Shown here: positions 33,000-46,407 of the stretch, in pieces
Numbering within the stretch: the stretch's first letter is position 1
How the letters are laid out: the number at the start of each line of letters is the position of its first letter
Assembly: GCA_013180625.2 (NCBI GenBank)
Contig: SNVD02002368.1
Location: forward strand, 62,001-126,000
Length of the DNA stretch: 64,000 bases
Reading direction: 5' to 3'
From: Boswellia sacra
Lineage: Eukaryota; Streptophyta; Magnoliopsida; Sapindales; Burseraceae
Position numbers and translations under genes: made by a program
Notes under the pieces: model-generated
The model's input: only the letters and a program-made list of their open reading frames with translations
Databases searched by the model: none
Told to the model about the DNA's origin: nothing

Positions 33000-34693
33000 A
33001 CATGGCGAAATGAAAGGCTGAGCCCAATTCATCATCATCTAAACCTGAAACAACAAGTTCTTTATCGATTTTAGACTCTTCAATTGAAAAGAAATCCAGT
33101 CAACATCAGCAACAAGAACCACATGCAGGAAAAGACCCACAAGCGCAAGATAATGATTCTCCAGAGTAATCCCAAGAGAATGAATCTGAAAAACTAGAAA
33201 AGGATGAACAAGAAGAGAATGAACCTGAATAGTCTCCAGAAATTGAACCAGAGCAGTCATCACCGACTATACCAAAGCAACCAAAAGCTCCACCGGTTCC
33301 AGTGGATCCAACAATGAGTGAAGATGATGATATCATGCTTGGAGAAGTTCAGGATCATGTCAAACCTCGCAATCACAAGTTTCTCAAGGGAGAAATTGAG
33401 ATGAGACAAGACATCCTAAATACACATCCAAGCAATAAGTTCGAATGGAGAGACCAGTGAAAGTTGATGACTTTACGAAGTATCAACTCAAAGAAATAAT
33501 TGAATTAAGGCACTGGATGAGAATGGTAACCAATCTTACTCCACTTGTTAAATCACTCATTCAGGAATTCTATGCTAATATCTTGACATCGATTGATGAT
33601 CGTAGGAGCTTTTATTCTCATAAGGTTTATTGGAAGGGTAAATAGATTAGGCTTTCATAAAACATCATTAATCAATTTTATGATGTTCCTATTGGAATTC
33701 AACATACTATTGGGAGAGATTTAGATATGAATGAAGTAACTTTTGAGTTAACTAGGACTCTTTATGTTTTTTTGGATCCATTTGATGGCATTGATAAGAA
33801 ATTCTTGATTTTGAAATATTGTGTGCTGTATAAGATAACCCAATATGATTGGTTTCCCTCTACTTATCAAAATAAAGTTAAAGAGAATAGAGCAAAATTT
33901 CTCTATTCTGTTCGGATGATTAGGGTTGTTAATCTCGGTTTATAGATCTATAATTACATTATACAGATTACTACTTATCGGTCACATTCAAAACTGCTTG
34001 TGTTTCCTTGTATGATTCATGCTTTGTTGATTCAAAATGGTGTTGGACTTGAGGAAGATGAAATTACAGAGGACATTCCTGGTCCCATCAAAAAGGGGTT
34101 TTTGACCAAAATTAAGAATGCTCCCGAGAAGGAGGAAATTCTAAGGCACCAACCTAGACAAAAAGACCACCAAGGCACAATCAAATGACTGCTATTAATG
34201 ATCAATTTGCTTTGATTTCTGCTTTTTTAGCTAATGTTTGTGTAGTATATTAAAGACATCAAGGATAAACAACAAGCTCTTGAGAAGAAACTTGAAGCAA
34301 AATTCAGTAATCAGAGTTCAAAGAAAAAGTCCAAAAAGAAAAGTAAGAAGAAGGGCAAGAAAGTTGCTGCAGAGTCTTAACATAGCAAAGCATTTTCTCT
34401 AAAGTCAATAAGGACAACTGCGAAGCAATCCACTTCCACACCACATGCTGACCCTTCTCTATAATCATTTCCTCCATATGCCACACAAGCTACTGAGATT
34501 TTAGTTGATCTCTCACAGGTTTATAATGTTGTTACCACCTCAACAGAAACTACTCCACAAGTCTCTGCACCAACTCCACAAGTTTCCCTATCCCCTGTTG
34601 TTAGGAGGTTCAAAACCATAGCTAGCAGGTCCAAGAAGCACCCAAGCCAATGACCAAAACTTCCTGTTCGAAAATCAACTAGGCTTCGCTGAT
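33000..34693 (+). pseudogene. extra 3' ORF of the copia element (plant-transposon-protein domain)
   Basis: Between RNase H and the 3' LTR lies a broken second coding region. Its start is acidic and P/E/Q-rich (33040-33330). A core at 33445-33945 includes LVKSLIQEFYANILTSIDDR, FYSHKVYWKGK and INQFYDVP, resembling the domain of unclear function found in many plant retrotransposon-derived proteins. Then FPCMIHALLIQNGV (34000), a lysine-rich stretch (34318-34365) and a basic end with KSTRLR before TGA (34691). SIRE-type copia elements carry an extra 3' ORF here. Function unknown. Several stops. Confidence 0.65.
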
Positions 34694-35237
34694 TTTTTCA
34701 GCATTTGAACTCTTTTCACATTTTTGTTATGTTCTGTTTACTTCACCCTTTTCATTCGACACTTGTTATGAAACCAAGGGGGAGTAGAAACTTAGTTTTG
34801 GGATGGATGTTTCTGTGTTTTTATAATTCTTTGGATATTTTGGCTTAATATTTAAACTTGTAGGGATTGGAGTTTGATTACTCCATTATCTAGGATTTCA
34901 TTGTTTTTGTTTGCAGGTTATTTTGATTAAAAAGGAGTTGTTTTTAAATTAAGGGAGAGTAGTACCCTTTTTGTTTAAGTGTTATTTGTAGGTTTTTGAG
35001 TTTACTTAGTTTGCAAATTGCACTTTGTTAGTTATCTGTGTTTGTTCACTTTTTCTATGCAGGCTCTGATAGAATCCATAAGATCATTTCAGTTATATAT
35101 ATCTCCTGTAATTGAAAGTATGTTATCACTATTTTTTTTTTTTTTGCATTTTTTGCTAGGTGTTTTCAGTTGTATTAAACTTAACCAGGTAGGACTTTGT
35201 GTTTATAGAAATATGTGAATGTTTTCATCACAAGGCG

Positions 35238-35251
35238 TCAAAGGGGGAGAT
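35238..35251 (+). promoter_or_regulatory. polypurine tract
   Basis: TCAAAGGGGGAGAT immediately precedes the 3' LTR start TGTTGGTG, the expected site for plus-strand priming. Similar purine tracts occur upstream at about 34776 (CCAAGGGGGAGTAG) and 34951 (TTAAGGGAGAGTAG). Confidence 0.85.
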
Positions 35252-35644
35252 TGTTGGTGTTAATGTGACATGTGGCAAACTTCATGCATGTGCAACGCAC
35301 GTGATCAATATTTGTTTTATCAACTTGTGATAAAAACATATTTATTAATATTTTTCCTAATGCTTTCTAAAAGATTTATTTTAGAAAAAGAATGATTGAT
35401 TGATTGAAGTGATTTTTGGAAAGGTTTTATCTTGATTATCAATCACTTTTATGATTAAGATATTTTCGATAAATACTTATATTGATTTATTGATTATCTT
35501 AATTGATTGCCAATCACTTACTTGATTCAAATATGCTTGTTAATTATCTAAGTGATTGAGATATACTTTCCTATCTTATGTGATCTTTATCTAATCATCT
35601 TATTTAGATTTTGCAAGAAATTGATAATAATCACTACAAGAAAA

Positions 35645-35965
35645 ATGATCATATTTGGCGGTCTTTGACCGTCAAATATGATCATATTTGGAGGTCTTAA
35701 AAGCACCACCAATGGCACCGTCAAATATAGTCAGTTTGACTATATTTGGCGGTCGGTCAAAGTGCCAAATATGCATCTCACTATACTTGGCGTTTTTTGA
35801 CCGTAAAAAATAGTAGGTTTAAAAATTAAAAAAAATATACTTGGCGGTTTTTGGCCGCCAAGTATGCACCTAACTATACTTGGCGATTTTTGATTGCCAA
35901 GTATAATTAGTTTTAAAAATAAAAAAATATATACTTGGCAGTTTTTAACGGCCAAGTATTTAATA
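35645..35965. repeat. subterminal repeats of the small CACTA element
   Basis: Alternating direct and inverted copies of a TATTTGGCGGTC / TACTTGGCGGTTTTTG unit. The unit resembles the first bases inside the left end of the large CACTA element (CATATTTGGCGGTC in both). An AT microsatellite sits at its inner edge (35961-35984). A 71-codon minus ORF here is a repeat artefact. Confidence 0.8.
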
Positions 35966-35984
35966 TATATATATATATATATAT

Positions 35985-37080
35985 AATAGGTATATTAAAT
36001 TTCAGAAATTCATAATCTGTATCATTTGTTACATTAAACAAATTTCTCATAAAACAAGCATCAATCCTCAAATCAATCACACTTTATCATATATCAAAAA
36101 TCTATATAACAAACAAGTAAGCATACTACACAATACCAAGTAATTAGCAACTTTGTAATTCATGTAGTCAGTAATTTACACCAATAAGAGTAAAGAATAA
36201 CAATGGATTATGGCAAGTGAAATGTATCAAATCCATCTAATTTCTAAAGTAAGAAAGAGGAAATAAAAAGCTAAAGATCAAGCATTCATTTGAAACACAT
36301 GTATGCAGGTGCATCATAGTGGTTACAAATTGATATAGTGCTTGATACTCAATTACATTATTGCAGTTGAGCTTACAAAGTCATACCATTATTTCCGAAT
36401 GCTTCTATAATTGCTTGATGTATGTAGGTAGCAATATCAATAAGCTTCTCCATGATATACAATTAACAAAATACAATTAAATGATTCTATATCCTATGGA
36501 AGCCAATACTGAAAAATTAAAGAATTTCCTCAACCATAATAACATTCTTTGTTATCTTGTAAGATAAATTTGCGTAAACTGCCACTTATGTCAACAATCA
36601 TGCAATGCATATCATGTATTATGCAAGGAACACTAAGCAAAAGTAGTAAAATAAATAAAATTTTGAAAAAAGAAAAAAGAAGACAGAGAAAGAGAAAGAC
36701 TGAGAGAACAATTGCAATCTTTTCTTCAACAGCAGGTCTACAATTACAATTTTATCTTCTTAGCAGTTATAACAAATGGTTCATAATAATATACCTCCTC
36801 CAATTTCCTATACCACAGAGATTTATTTTTCAAGCTCCTTACAAGCTTTTTCTGTTGTTTTAGCTCACTTTGTAGAATCATGAGATTCTCTCCTAAAATT
36901 CAAAAACATTAACCATTAAAAAAATTACTGGACCATATTTACACACAAATCATTTGTAAAAGTAGAAGAATAAACATAACTGTATCCAGTAAAGTGTGGA
37001 ATAAACAATTAACCATCAAAATGAAGAGTGAGTATCATAAAGACTGACACATATTTAGGCAGTTCATGACAAGAAACTTA
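35985..37080. other. small CACTA interior, nothing recognised
   Basis: AT-rich sequence without recognised exons. The 104-codon plus ORF at 36549-36863 has no recognisable family and low-complexity K/R-rich sequence. It could be 3' flank captured with the PQT3-like fragment. Confidence 0.4.
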
Positions 37081-37081
37081 C

Positions 37082-37416
37082 ACTTATCGCAGAAACTCTT
37101 GAAACAACATTTGTTAGTCCATACAACATATTTCATTACTTCCCTACACAATGGGTAGTGGAGTTCTGGTGGAAGATCACCAATAGAATGCGTAGAAGGT
37201 AGGCCCTCAATTTCTTTCTCAAAAGCAGCCCTGCATTAACATAGGATGCAATGAATCATCTTACCTACAACAGAGTTCGATGGACAAACACAATTAAATC
37301 ATAAATTAGACATAAGCCTATTCATTCAACTTCAAAACAGCAGCTCCACCACTAGGCAAAGCATATGAGCCATCTGGATTTCCAATAAGCATCGACTTTG
37401 TCCACTCCATCCCTTA
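37082..37416 (-). pseudogene. captured fragment of PQT3-like RING/U-box E3 ligase
   Basis: Exon 37230-37082 encodes AAFEKEIEGLPSTHSIGDLP, then PPELHYPLCREVMKYVVWTN and KCCFKSFCDK, the start of the RING/U-box of plant PQT3/RBBP6-like E3 ligases (normally PELHCPLCKEVMK…). One zinc-ligand cysteine is replaced by tyrosine (HYPLC). An upstream exon (about 37416-37321) encodes NPDGSYALPSGGAAVLKLNE, the segment that precedes it in the family. The rest of the RING and both termini are missing. PQT3 negatively regulates oxidative-stress tolerance in Arabidopsis. Confidence 0.75.
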
Positions 37417-38054
37417 GTGGGACTGGAAGCCACCAATGCTATAAGAACCGATAGCACAACACCACAGATTGCCTTGAAGAGGAAATAATATGAAAATATG
37501 GAGATCAGCTTCTCACTCAATAATAGTGCTACAACCTACCACATAATGTGCTCACTTTGAAAATCAAATTATCAGACCAGAGAAAGACAGTTTAAATGCA
37601 CTAATAAAAGTATATATAGCACAACTAGAAAAAGATAATTATTTGTAACCAGCAGATTTGTAGTAAAAATTTAAAAAAAAAAACACAGAGTATGCAATAT
37701 CCAACAGATAAAGGAAAGAGTATGCAATATCCAAAAGGGACTCTTATATCATATAATGCTCAAAAATTAAACAAAGCAGTTGTTAGTGGCTCCTAATGTA
37801 CAGAACGAACCAAGGAGGAATTTGAAAACTTTTTAAGACTGTAAATGCAAATGCAGTGTCTCTTCACCTTTGAAATGGAAGCCACGATTAATTATTGCGA
37901 GGCAAAAGAAACAACCTCAACACTCCCAGTTTTAAGCATTGTTAAAGCAATGACAGCAGTTAAAAGCACAGAAACAAAAGAAGCAAGTAAACTTGTGTGA
38001 TTTCATACAATAGAACTAGGCAAATAATGCTCATAAAACCAATTAAGTTACTTA

Positions 38055-39000
<946 letters not shown>

Positions 39001-39411
39001 TGATTTGAGAAGAAACATGGAATCATTGGAAGGATTTGAGAAGAAATCGATGTTAGTAGATGAAGAGTGGGTAAGGGAGTAGATGATGGTGGCTAGGGCA
39101 AAAGAAGGTGAGTAAATGGTGGGAAATAAAAAAGGGAAATAGGGAAAATATAAATTTTTGTTTTAAATGTATATATATGTCACTTATTTTAAAAGTGATA
39201 AATGAAATTATTCAAAGTGACAAATAATATAAAAAAGTAAAGTTGACTTTTCACATTAGATTATATTTCTCACTTATTTAAAAAACTGTCAAATAAAAAA
39301 TTCATAAAGTGACAAATGTTTAAAAAATTCTTGTAGTGGATTGGGTTTGATGATTACATGCTTCATAAGCTATTTGCATAGCTTATATAAGGAACATGCA
39401 GTCAAGGCTTG

Positions 39412-40906
39412 TGATGAACACTTAAATGTGTATGATTAATAAGAGCTTAATCTATTATTTTGCACTGATAGTGTCTTTAAATTTCTCAACTTAAGCATAT
39501 TTTTGTATTTTTTGAATTAACTTTATCTTAATTTTGATTTTTGTTACAAGTTTGATAAAATGGGCATAACTTTCTATTTATAGATCAAAATGGTATAAAT
39601 CTTGATCTATTGGAAAGCTGATTAAATTATCTAAAAGATCATATTTCACAAGTATTATCAAATTCGGGATCTTAGTGGACCAAAAATGGGCTTGAAGTGA
39701 ACATATCTGCAGTTTCGGCCCAGCCTGACCATGCCTCCATATTTTGACCATATCTCTTGATATATTTATCCAAATCATATGAATCAAGATGTTCTAGAAA
39801 GCTAAGAGAAACATCTACAAGTTTAATGAGACATGTGATCAAAATTCTAAATAATTCAATGCCAAAATCGGTGGTCAAAGTCGATGCACATGATGATCCA
39901 AATTGTCAACAAGATATTTTATAATTGTCCCTTTGTAATTTGACAAGTTTGCCCCTGAATGTATCTATAAATAGAGATGCCTTGTGACCCATTAGGGCAT
40001 CTTAGCCTTGGCTGGGATCCCTTGTTATTGTGTTTTTCTCTCTTGTTTTTTAATGTTATTAATAAATTTCATTTTTCTTACAATTTGTTTTCTTTCTTTT
40101 ATAATGTCTTGTTAAATTCTCTTTTACTAAGGTGAAAGGGTGAATCCCTTGATATGAGAATAAGGATTTTCTAACCCTTTGAAATGTGCTTAATAATCAT
40201 AATTTTTTGTTATTTGTTTTATATGATTTATATTTATTAATCAATCTTAACATCACTCGTAAAGTGGAGGTCTTGATCCATTGTAGACAATCCTTGGCAC
40301 ATCAAATGCTTGGATCCTTTCTAGATGTCGTATGGTTCTTCCTTACCGACATAAGTCTAATTAGGAACCTTAATTTGTTGTAGACATATGGTGATTGACA
40401 CATTAGATGCTTGAACCTATTTACAAGAAGTGGTATAAATATTGGTAATGAAACAAATATAATTCATATAACTAAAATGGGCTTAAATGACATACCTTCC
40501 GATTGGAACCTCCTTGATGTGTGGATTCCAATTGAGTTATAATTGGGTTACTTATCCTTATTTGAAATATCAAGGGCGAATTCTCTAACCTTAGCTTTCA
40601 TTATTATTGCGTTAATTCCTCTTACTTGTATTTTAATTATTCTCATTTATTGTTTATGAACTTGTTCTTTTATTTGCTATGGTAGGTTTAACCTCATAAT
40701 TTTCATGCATGGTTTTTATCACCTTTTGCTTTCGCCTATCATCTTTACTTCTATTTGTTAATATCATCTTGATTATTCATATGATATTTGTTTACCTTAT
40801 AGTTTGTACCGCTAAATCCCCTTCCTCGTGGATCAACCCTGGTCTTACCGGGTTTATTACTTTGATACTCCTATACTTGGGAGATAATCCTTTTTCGGAT
40901 ATGTCA
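39412..40906. mobile_element. solo LTR, probably Ty3/gypsy
   Basis: The 1495-bp insertion begins TGATGAACAC and ends GATATGTCA. It interrupts the copia 3' LTR between GGCTTG and GGCTTATGTG with a perfect 5-bp duplication GCTTG (39407-39411 and 40907-40911). Near its end it has CGCTAAATCCCCTTCCTCG and GGTCTTACCGGG, phrases typical of gypsy (Tat/Athila-type) LTR ends. No internal coding region. ORFs of 60-77 codons inside are spurious. Confidence 0.9.
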
Positions 40907-41424
40907 GCTTGGCTTATGTGCAGAACCAAAAGAATCATTTGATGTGTTATTTCCTTTATCATTCATTGTAAAAGCTTTATGGTTGAGTTAGTTAAGATTG
41001 TGTATGGCTCATACGTGTTAAGTATGTACGCAGATCTGATTTGTAAGTGTCATTAGAGTCGTGTGAGCTTCAGTGAGTTGAGTGATCATGAGTCAATAGC
41101 AGTTACACTGGTCTGACTAAACTAGTATAGTTATGTCAATCATAACTGAGAAGTGCAGCCTCAAAAGAGTGTGTGAAAGACTATGGTTGTAATCAAAGGC
41201 CATCAAGTTTGTATATATTAGGTTAATGAGTGAGCGGGTGTCTACCACTGTAAAGAGTCATAAGTCGAGTATAAATATATACAACATAGTGGATTGTAAT
41301 TCTTGTTGCCTATGGATATAGGTTTTGTTTTAACCGAACCACGTAAAATATTCTATTCTATTTTACTTTATTATTTTCAATTAAGTTATTGTTAACTATT
41401 TATTCCGCGAAAACTAACAAATAT

Positions 41425-42344
41425 AAATATATATATATATTTTCCAAAAAAAAAGAGAGAGAATTGTCAAGAAATTTTATTAGGAACACATGTAGGGAAT
41501 ATAGAGCTTAACGAGAATGGTTATTAAAGAGAGGTAGATCACATAGCCAAATGTACGCTTCTGTGCATTAATTTTTTCTTGTTGCAAATTTCATTGTTTT
41601 CAATCGTGCAATTTATTCTTTGACCGTTGCCCGGAATTTCTCTAGGGAATGTAGAAATAAACAAGTACAAGCTTCTTGTCTACATTATGCTTGCAGGTAC
41701 GAAAATTTCTTCAGATTTTGTTTGTGCGCCATGATTTGCAGTCATATATAATATATATGGTTTCTCCTTGTCAGCACCAATATAAAATGTCAAATCCAAA
41801 TTAATCAAAAAATAGGTATGCAACTGTATACGCATCAAAATTAACTGCTCATACAAAATCAAGAAATACCCTTCAGATTTTTTGGCAATTCTATCTTAAA
41901 GAGTCTCCAAGTTCTCGCTAGCTCTTTAATTCAAATATTCTTTTGTTTCTTTCCGTCCAACGAAGCCAAATTATAGCCAAAATGGAACGACTCCGAAGGG
42001 CCCCCTCTCCTTCAGATACCATAAAATGAATTTTAAACAAAGAAAAACAGTGCATTGTATTACCAAGCCAGCATTAGTGTCCCAAAAAAACTTGAGATTG
42101 TTACTGGAGAATGGAAGAACAAATGATTTGTATTAGGAGATTTCTCTCCGTCAACTTTCAAAAATAAATAAATAAACAACAGGAAATTAACACAACCTAG
42201 GCAAAAAGCTTTCTAAAATAACTTTTCTAGTCAACTTTCACTAAAAAATTCAATAAATAACAAAACATTATAGACTCCTCATATTTAAAGTTAGGAGTGG
42301 TTAGCACCATCATAATATATTTAATTTCTTAAACGATAGTCTTA
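41425..42344. other. intergenic, nothing recognised
   Basis: No credible ORF or RNA gene. Contains a short AT run (41421-41441) just outside the copia 3' end and AAATAAATAAATAAAC-type tracts near 42165. Confidence 0.5.
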
Positions 42345-42352
42345 TGGTAAAG

Positions 42353-42687
42353 TAGGGGTGCACACGAGTCGGGTCGGGTTTTGCCCAACCCGATACCATC
42401 CGATGCATGGTCGGGTTTGAAAATTTTGACCCGTGTTCAGGTTTTTTAAGTATAGAACCCGAGGTGTAACCCGAATCATCGGGTCGGGTTGATTAGGTCG
42501 GGATCGGATTTTGATTCACAGATTTTTTAAAGCTTATTTCATGTGGGAAAATTAGTCGAGTCGGGTCGGGTCGGATATGAGATGCAAAAAAAACATGATT
42601 TAAAACCCGATTGCGGGTTACTGCAACACAAAAACCGACTTCAACCCGATCAAACCTGATCGGGTCGGATATTTTTGCACACCCCTA
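42353..42687. mobile_element. hAT-like MITE with CGGGT repeats
   Basis: Ends TAGGGGTGCAC…TTGCACACCCCTA are inverted and flanked by TGGTAAAG / TGGTACAG (42345-42352 and 42688-42695), an 8-bp duplication with one mismatch. The interior is filled with GGGTCGGGT and ACCCGA motifs on both strands. Ends and organisation resemble the GC-rich MITE at 9200-9751 (TAGGGATGGCA), though internal motifs differ. Confidence 0.85.
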
Positions 42688-42695
42688 TGGTACAG

Positions 42696-43184
42696 TACAT
42701 ATTAAAATCTAAAAAATTATGTTTTCAATTCTAGTAATTGTTCAACAACCTTAAAAATTGTATTAAATTAATTCTTTTATTGTATTCAATGAATTTTGTA
42801 ATAAAAAATACAAAATTTGATGTGGTTTAATGACTTTTACAATGGGAATACGCGATTTTGAAGTCTTAATTTGTGCACTATGAAGTTCATGTTTAAACTA
42901 CTTTTACTAAAAATATAATAAAAAAAGTTTTTTAAAATTAAATAACAAGAATACCTTAAAATTAAAAAAAAAAAAAAGAAGACGAAGGAGAAAGGACATG
43001 GTAGTATGTCCGTAGACAAAAAACTTCTGAGAAATACTATTTTTCGGTCAATTTTTGAAGAAATAATAATAATAAATACCAAGAACACCTTACTCTCCAC
43101 ATGTATATTCGAGAGGTTAATCAACATGGTTAACTATGGCTGTTCTCTGATCTGAATGAGAGAACCACTTGAAATTGTCTTATC
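42696..43184. other. upstream flank of LRR copy 1
   Basis: AT-rich, no ORF of note. This flank is not shared with the upstream regions of copies 2 and 3. Homology among the three begins near 43185 (CTCxxACxGTxxCGTCACC). Confidence 0.5.
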
Positions 43185-43208
43185 ATTTCCTCTCACTGTG
43201 GCGTCACC

Positions 43209-44623
43209 ATGTCAACCGCTAATAGCTCTCTTTATCTCTTTCTTTTTGTTTCCATCTTCTCCTGTATCAAATCCGACGAGCTCCAGATATTACTAAAACT
43301 CAAAACCGCCCTTCAAGAATCAAACACTCATATATTCACGTCCTGGGTCCGAAATAATCACTTGTGCAACTTCACAGGAATCACTTGTAACTCAGATAAT
43401 TCAGTCAAAGAAATTGAGCTTTTTAATCAAAATTTGACAGGAACTCTTCCTTTTCATTCAATATGCCAGCTTCAGTCGTTGGACAAGCTTTCATTTGGGT
43501 CCAACTCTTTGTATGGTACCATCTCAGAAGATTTGAACAACTGTGTAAAGCTACGGTACATGGATCTTGCCAATAATAGTTTCACGGGATCATTTCCGAG
43601 CATATCGTCTCTCAGCAAATTACGTTACCTGTATTTGGATAACAGCGGATATTCTGGTGTTTTTCCATGGAGATCACTTGAAAACATGACCAACCTCGTT
43701 AAACTGAGTCTCGGCGGCAATCGTTTCAATCCAACCACTTTTCCAAATCAAATCATGAATCTAACCCAGCTGAATTGGCTCTTTTTATCAAACTGCGGCC
43801 TTGAAGGTCGAATTCCAGCTGAAATTGGGTATCTAAGGGAGCTCATAGACTTGGAGTTGGCGTATAACAATATATCTGGTCCGATACCACCAGAAATTGG
43901 GAAGCTTCGAAACTTGTTGCAGCTCGAGCTTTACGGTAACAGACTAACTGGAAGCTTCCTGTTGGGTTGAGAAATCTGACGAATCTCGAAGATTTCGATG
44001 CCTCGATGAACTTTCTTGGGGGCGATTTATCTGAAGTGGGGTTCTTGACCAATCTGGCGTACCTCCAGTTGTATAAGAACCAACTATCTGGTGAAGTACC
44101 AGAAGCATTGGGACAGTTCAAAAAGCTGGTGGGTCTTTCTTTGTATGAAAACAACTTGACCGGACCTCTGCCTCAAGAACTTGGTTCGTGGGCTGAGTTT
44201 TTATACATTGATGTTGCAGAAAATTTATTGACAGGTCACATCCCACCGGATATGTGCAAGAAAGGTGCCATGACAGGTCTCTACATGTTAAACAACAAAT
44301 TAACTGGTGAAATTCCTGCGAGTTATGCAAATTGTTTGAGTTTAGACGTTTTCATGGTTAATAATAACTCGCTGACGGGAAATGTTCCTACGGGGATATG
44401 GGGATTGCCAAAAATAACTAGGATCAACATCGAGTTTAATCAACTTGAAGGGCTTATTACTCAAGATATCGAAAACGCGAAACATCTTCAGTTCTTATAT
44501 GCTGGACACAATCGGTTATCAGGTAAAATACCAGAGGAGATCTTGAAGGCTACTTCTCTGATGAATATTTCGCTAAGTAACAATCAGTTTTCGGGCGAAT
44601 TTCCAGCATCATTTGTGTACTGA
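43209..44623 (+). pseudogene. RLK7/HAIKU2-like LRR receptor kinase pseudogene, copy 1
   Basis: The frame starts at ATG 43209 with a signal-peptide-like leader (LYLFLFVSIFSCIKSDELQ), then an LRR N-cap (LLKLKTALQESN, CNFTGITCN) and at least 15 leucine-rich repeats (e.g. DLELAYNNISGPIPPEIGKL, GPLPQELGSWAEFLYIDVAE, TGHIPPDMCKKGAM). Sequence and spacing match RLK7/HAIKU2 (LRR subfamily XI), plasma-membrane receptors for peptide signalling and seed size. A single-base deletion near 43951 (GGAAGCTTCC versus GGAAAGCTTCC in copies 2 and 3) shifts the frame. The second frame runs 43967-44623, then stops after GEFPASFVY. The last LRRs, membrane segment and kinase are missing. Confidence 0.88.
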
Positions 44624-44626
44624 TCA

Positions 44627-45242
44627 TAACGGCTTTTCTTTAATTGATAAGTCAGTTCTTCCTTTCCCTTGCTTTTATGTTCATAAATTTTGTATCTTAA
44701 TTAATACCACTGTCAAGTGCCTATTGCGTATATTGGGAACTTTTAATTGGCTGTCTAATTTGGATAGCAAATTATGTGTTTGGAAAATATTTACAAAGGA
44801 TAAGCATACCACACCAGCATGTTAAAGTACTATTTCTAGCCATTAATATTAAATCATTTGTTGATTGTTGAGGATGGTTATTTTTTTCAATTTTTCACCC
44901 ATGATAGCTTTTCATCATTTTATTGGATATGATTGTTGAGTTGTCTTTTCTTTCATAATTTTTTCTTCTCATTTATTATAATGTGTCGGCATCTCATTAC
45001 TTATGATTGGAGCTTCCTTTGGTTAAAACTTATTAGCCCAAATTTAGGCGAGACTGGGTTAGAGGAAGTTAAGGCGCAAATCAAATGTTAAGTGTTAAAT
45101 GTCGATTTAGGAAGGCTACAAATTTGTGTGCATTGTAGTGGTCACATTCAAATTCATTTCCTTGTTGTTTTCATGCGCTTGCATCAGCTCTAACTACTAT
45201 GTATGGAGTTGTTTACTTGACGATAAAGAAATCGAAGAACTT
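44627..45242. other. sequence following LRR copy 1
   Basis: Unit 2 has the same sequence from the ACCACACCAGCATGTTAAAG block (about 44808 and 55064) onward, but lacks the ~350 bp before it. No kinase-domain coding sequence or other ORF is recognisable. Confidence 0.5.
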
Positions 45243-45245
45243 TAA

Positions 45246-46404
45246 GGGTGTGTTCGGTTGCAAGAAAGGAAAAGTAGAAGGAGAGAAAAAATGGGTGAAA
45301 AGGAAAAATTGAGGAAAATGATTGGGTTTGGGAGATATTTTTCTTTGTTTGGTTTGATATTGAATTTGGATGGAAAGGATTCCCTTATAAATTAATTGGA
45401 CATAAATAGCCTTATTATTTAATTATAAAAAATCCATTTATTAAATATAATTTTTTTCTATGAATTAATTTAAAATAAATAACTATTAAGTTATATTTAT
45501 GTATTAGCCTATGAAAAATTTAAAAAAAAATTAACTAAATTAGCATCAAATTTTATTAGACAAATTTATTATTTATTAAAAATATTATTTTAAAATTACA
45601 CAAAATTATATTTTTTAAAGAAAAAGTAAAAATTAACCATATATAATAAATATTAAATTATTTTATAATATTATTAAATTAATATAGGCTTGTTAAATAA
45701 ATAAATAATTTAATATATAATCATATATTAAACTTAACAAAATTAGCAAGTCGTCGGCTGACCGCTGCTCCGGTCGTCAGCGTTCAATGAATCTTGAGCT
45801 TTGATGTCACTACCAACACCATAAAAACCATTGTCCACTGGTCGATCCTTTCGTGCAAGCTTCATCGTTAGCCAAATCACCGTTTTCCAAAATCGGCAGA
45901 TCTAATTTTCAAATTCATCATTAAGCTTTTTCATTAATGATGAATAATGCTTTCAACGTTGATGAAACAACCTCAAATGAGTAGAAAATCAACAGACGAT
46001 CACGTCGGTACAAGCGGCGACATTGCCGAAAATAGTTTTTTCAATTTTTACTTTTTTTTAAATTTTAAATTTGAAATTTTGCAATTTTTTAATTTTTAGA
46101 AAAAAATTAATGAATTATATTTATAATTATTTATAAAATAATTTAATCAATTATTCGAATAAAGTTAGTTTTGGATACATACAAATTATATAAGGTCAGA
46201 TTAGTAATTTAATGCACTATTTCTAAGAAAACCAAAGTTTTCCATAGGTAAGGGAGTAGAAAAATGATTGTTAAAATTTAAATAATCCTAATTCTTATGA
46301 AAAACTTTTATGCTAAGTCAAAAACTTCAACCAAACAACACACTTAGGATTATTAAGTAATCCCAAATCCTTTCCCCCCACTATTAATCGAACCGAATAG
46401 GGCC
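45246..46404. mobile_element. Harbinger-like element in unit 1
   Basis: Begins GGGTGTGTTCGGTT and ends AACCGAATAGGGCC (inverse GGCCCTATTCGGTT), flanked by TAA on both sides (45243-45245 and 46405-46407). 1159 bp, mostly AT-rich, non-coding, with a GC-richer patch at 45745-46030. Its counterpart in unit 2 is 55502-56641. Confidence 0.75.
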
Positions 46405-46407
46405 TAA

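Noticed and set aside
40186..40942. ORFs of 65 and 77 codons inside the solo LTR
   Set aside because: The interval is defined as a solo LTR by TG…CA ends and a perfect GCTTG duplication; the ORFs lack any recognisable motif.
43843..44330. Minus-strand ORFs opposite the LRR pseudogene
   Set aside because: They are shadow frames of the LRR coding sequence and recur in the other copies for that reason.
43209..44623. Treating LRR copy 1 as a functional receptor-like protein gene
   Set aside because: A 1-bp deletion near 43951 shifts the frame in the middle of the LRRs, and no membrane segment, kinase or GPI-type tail follows.
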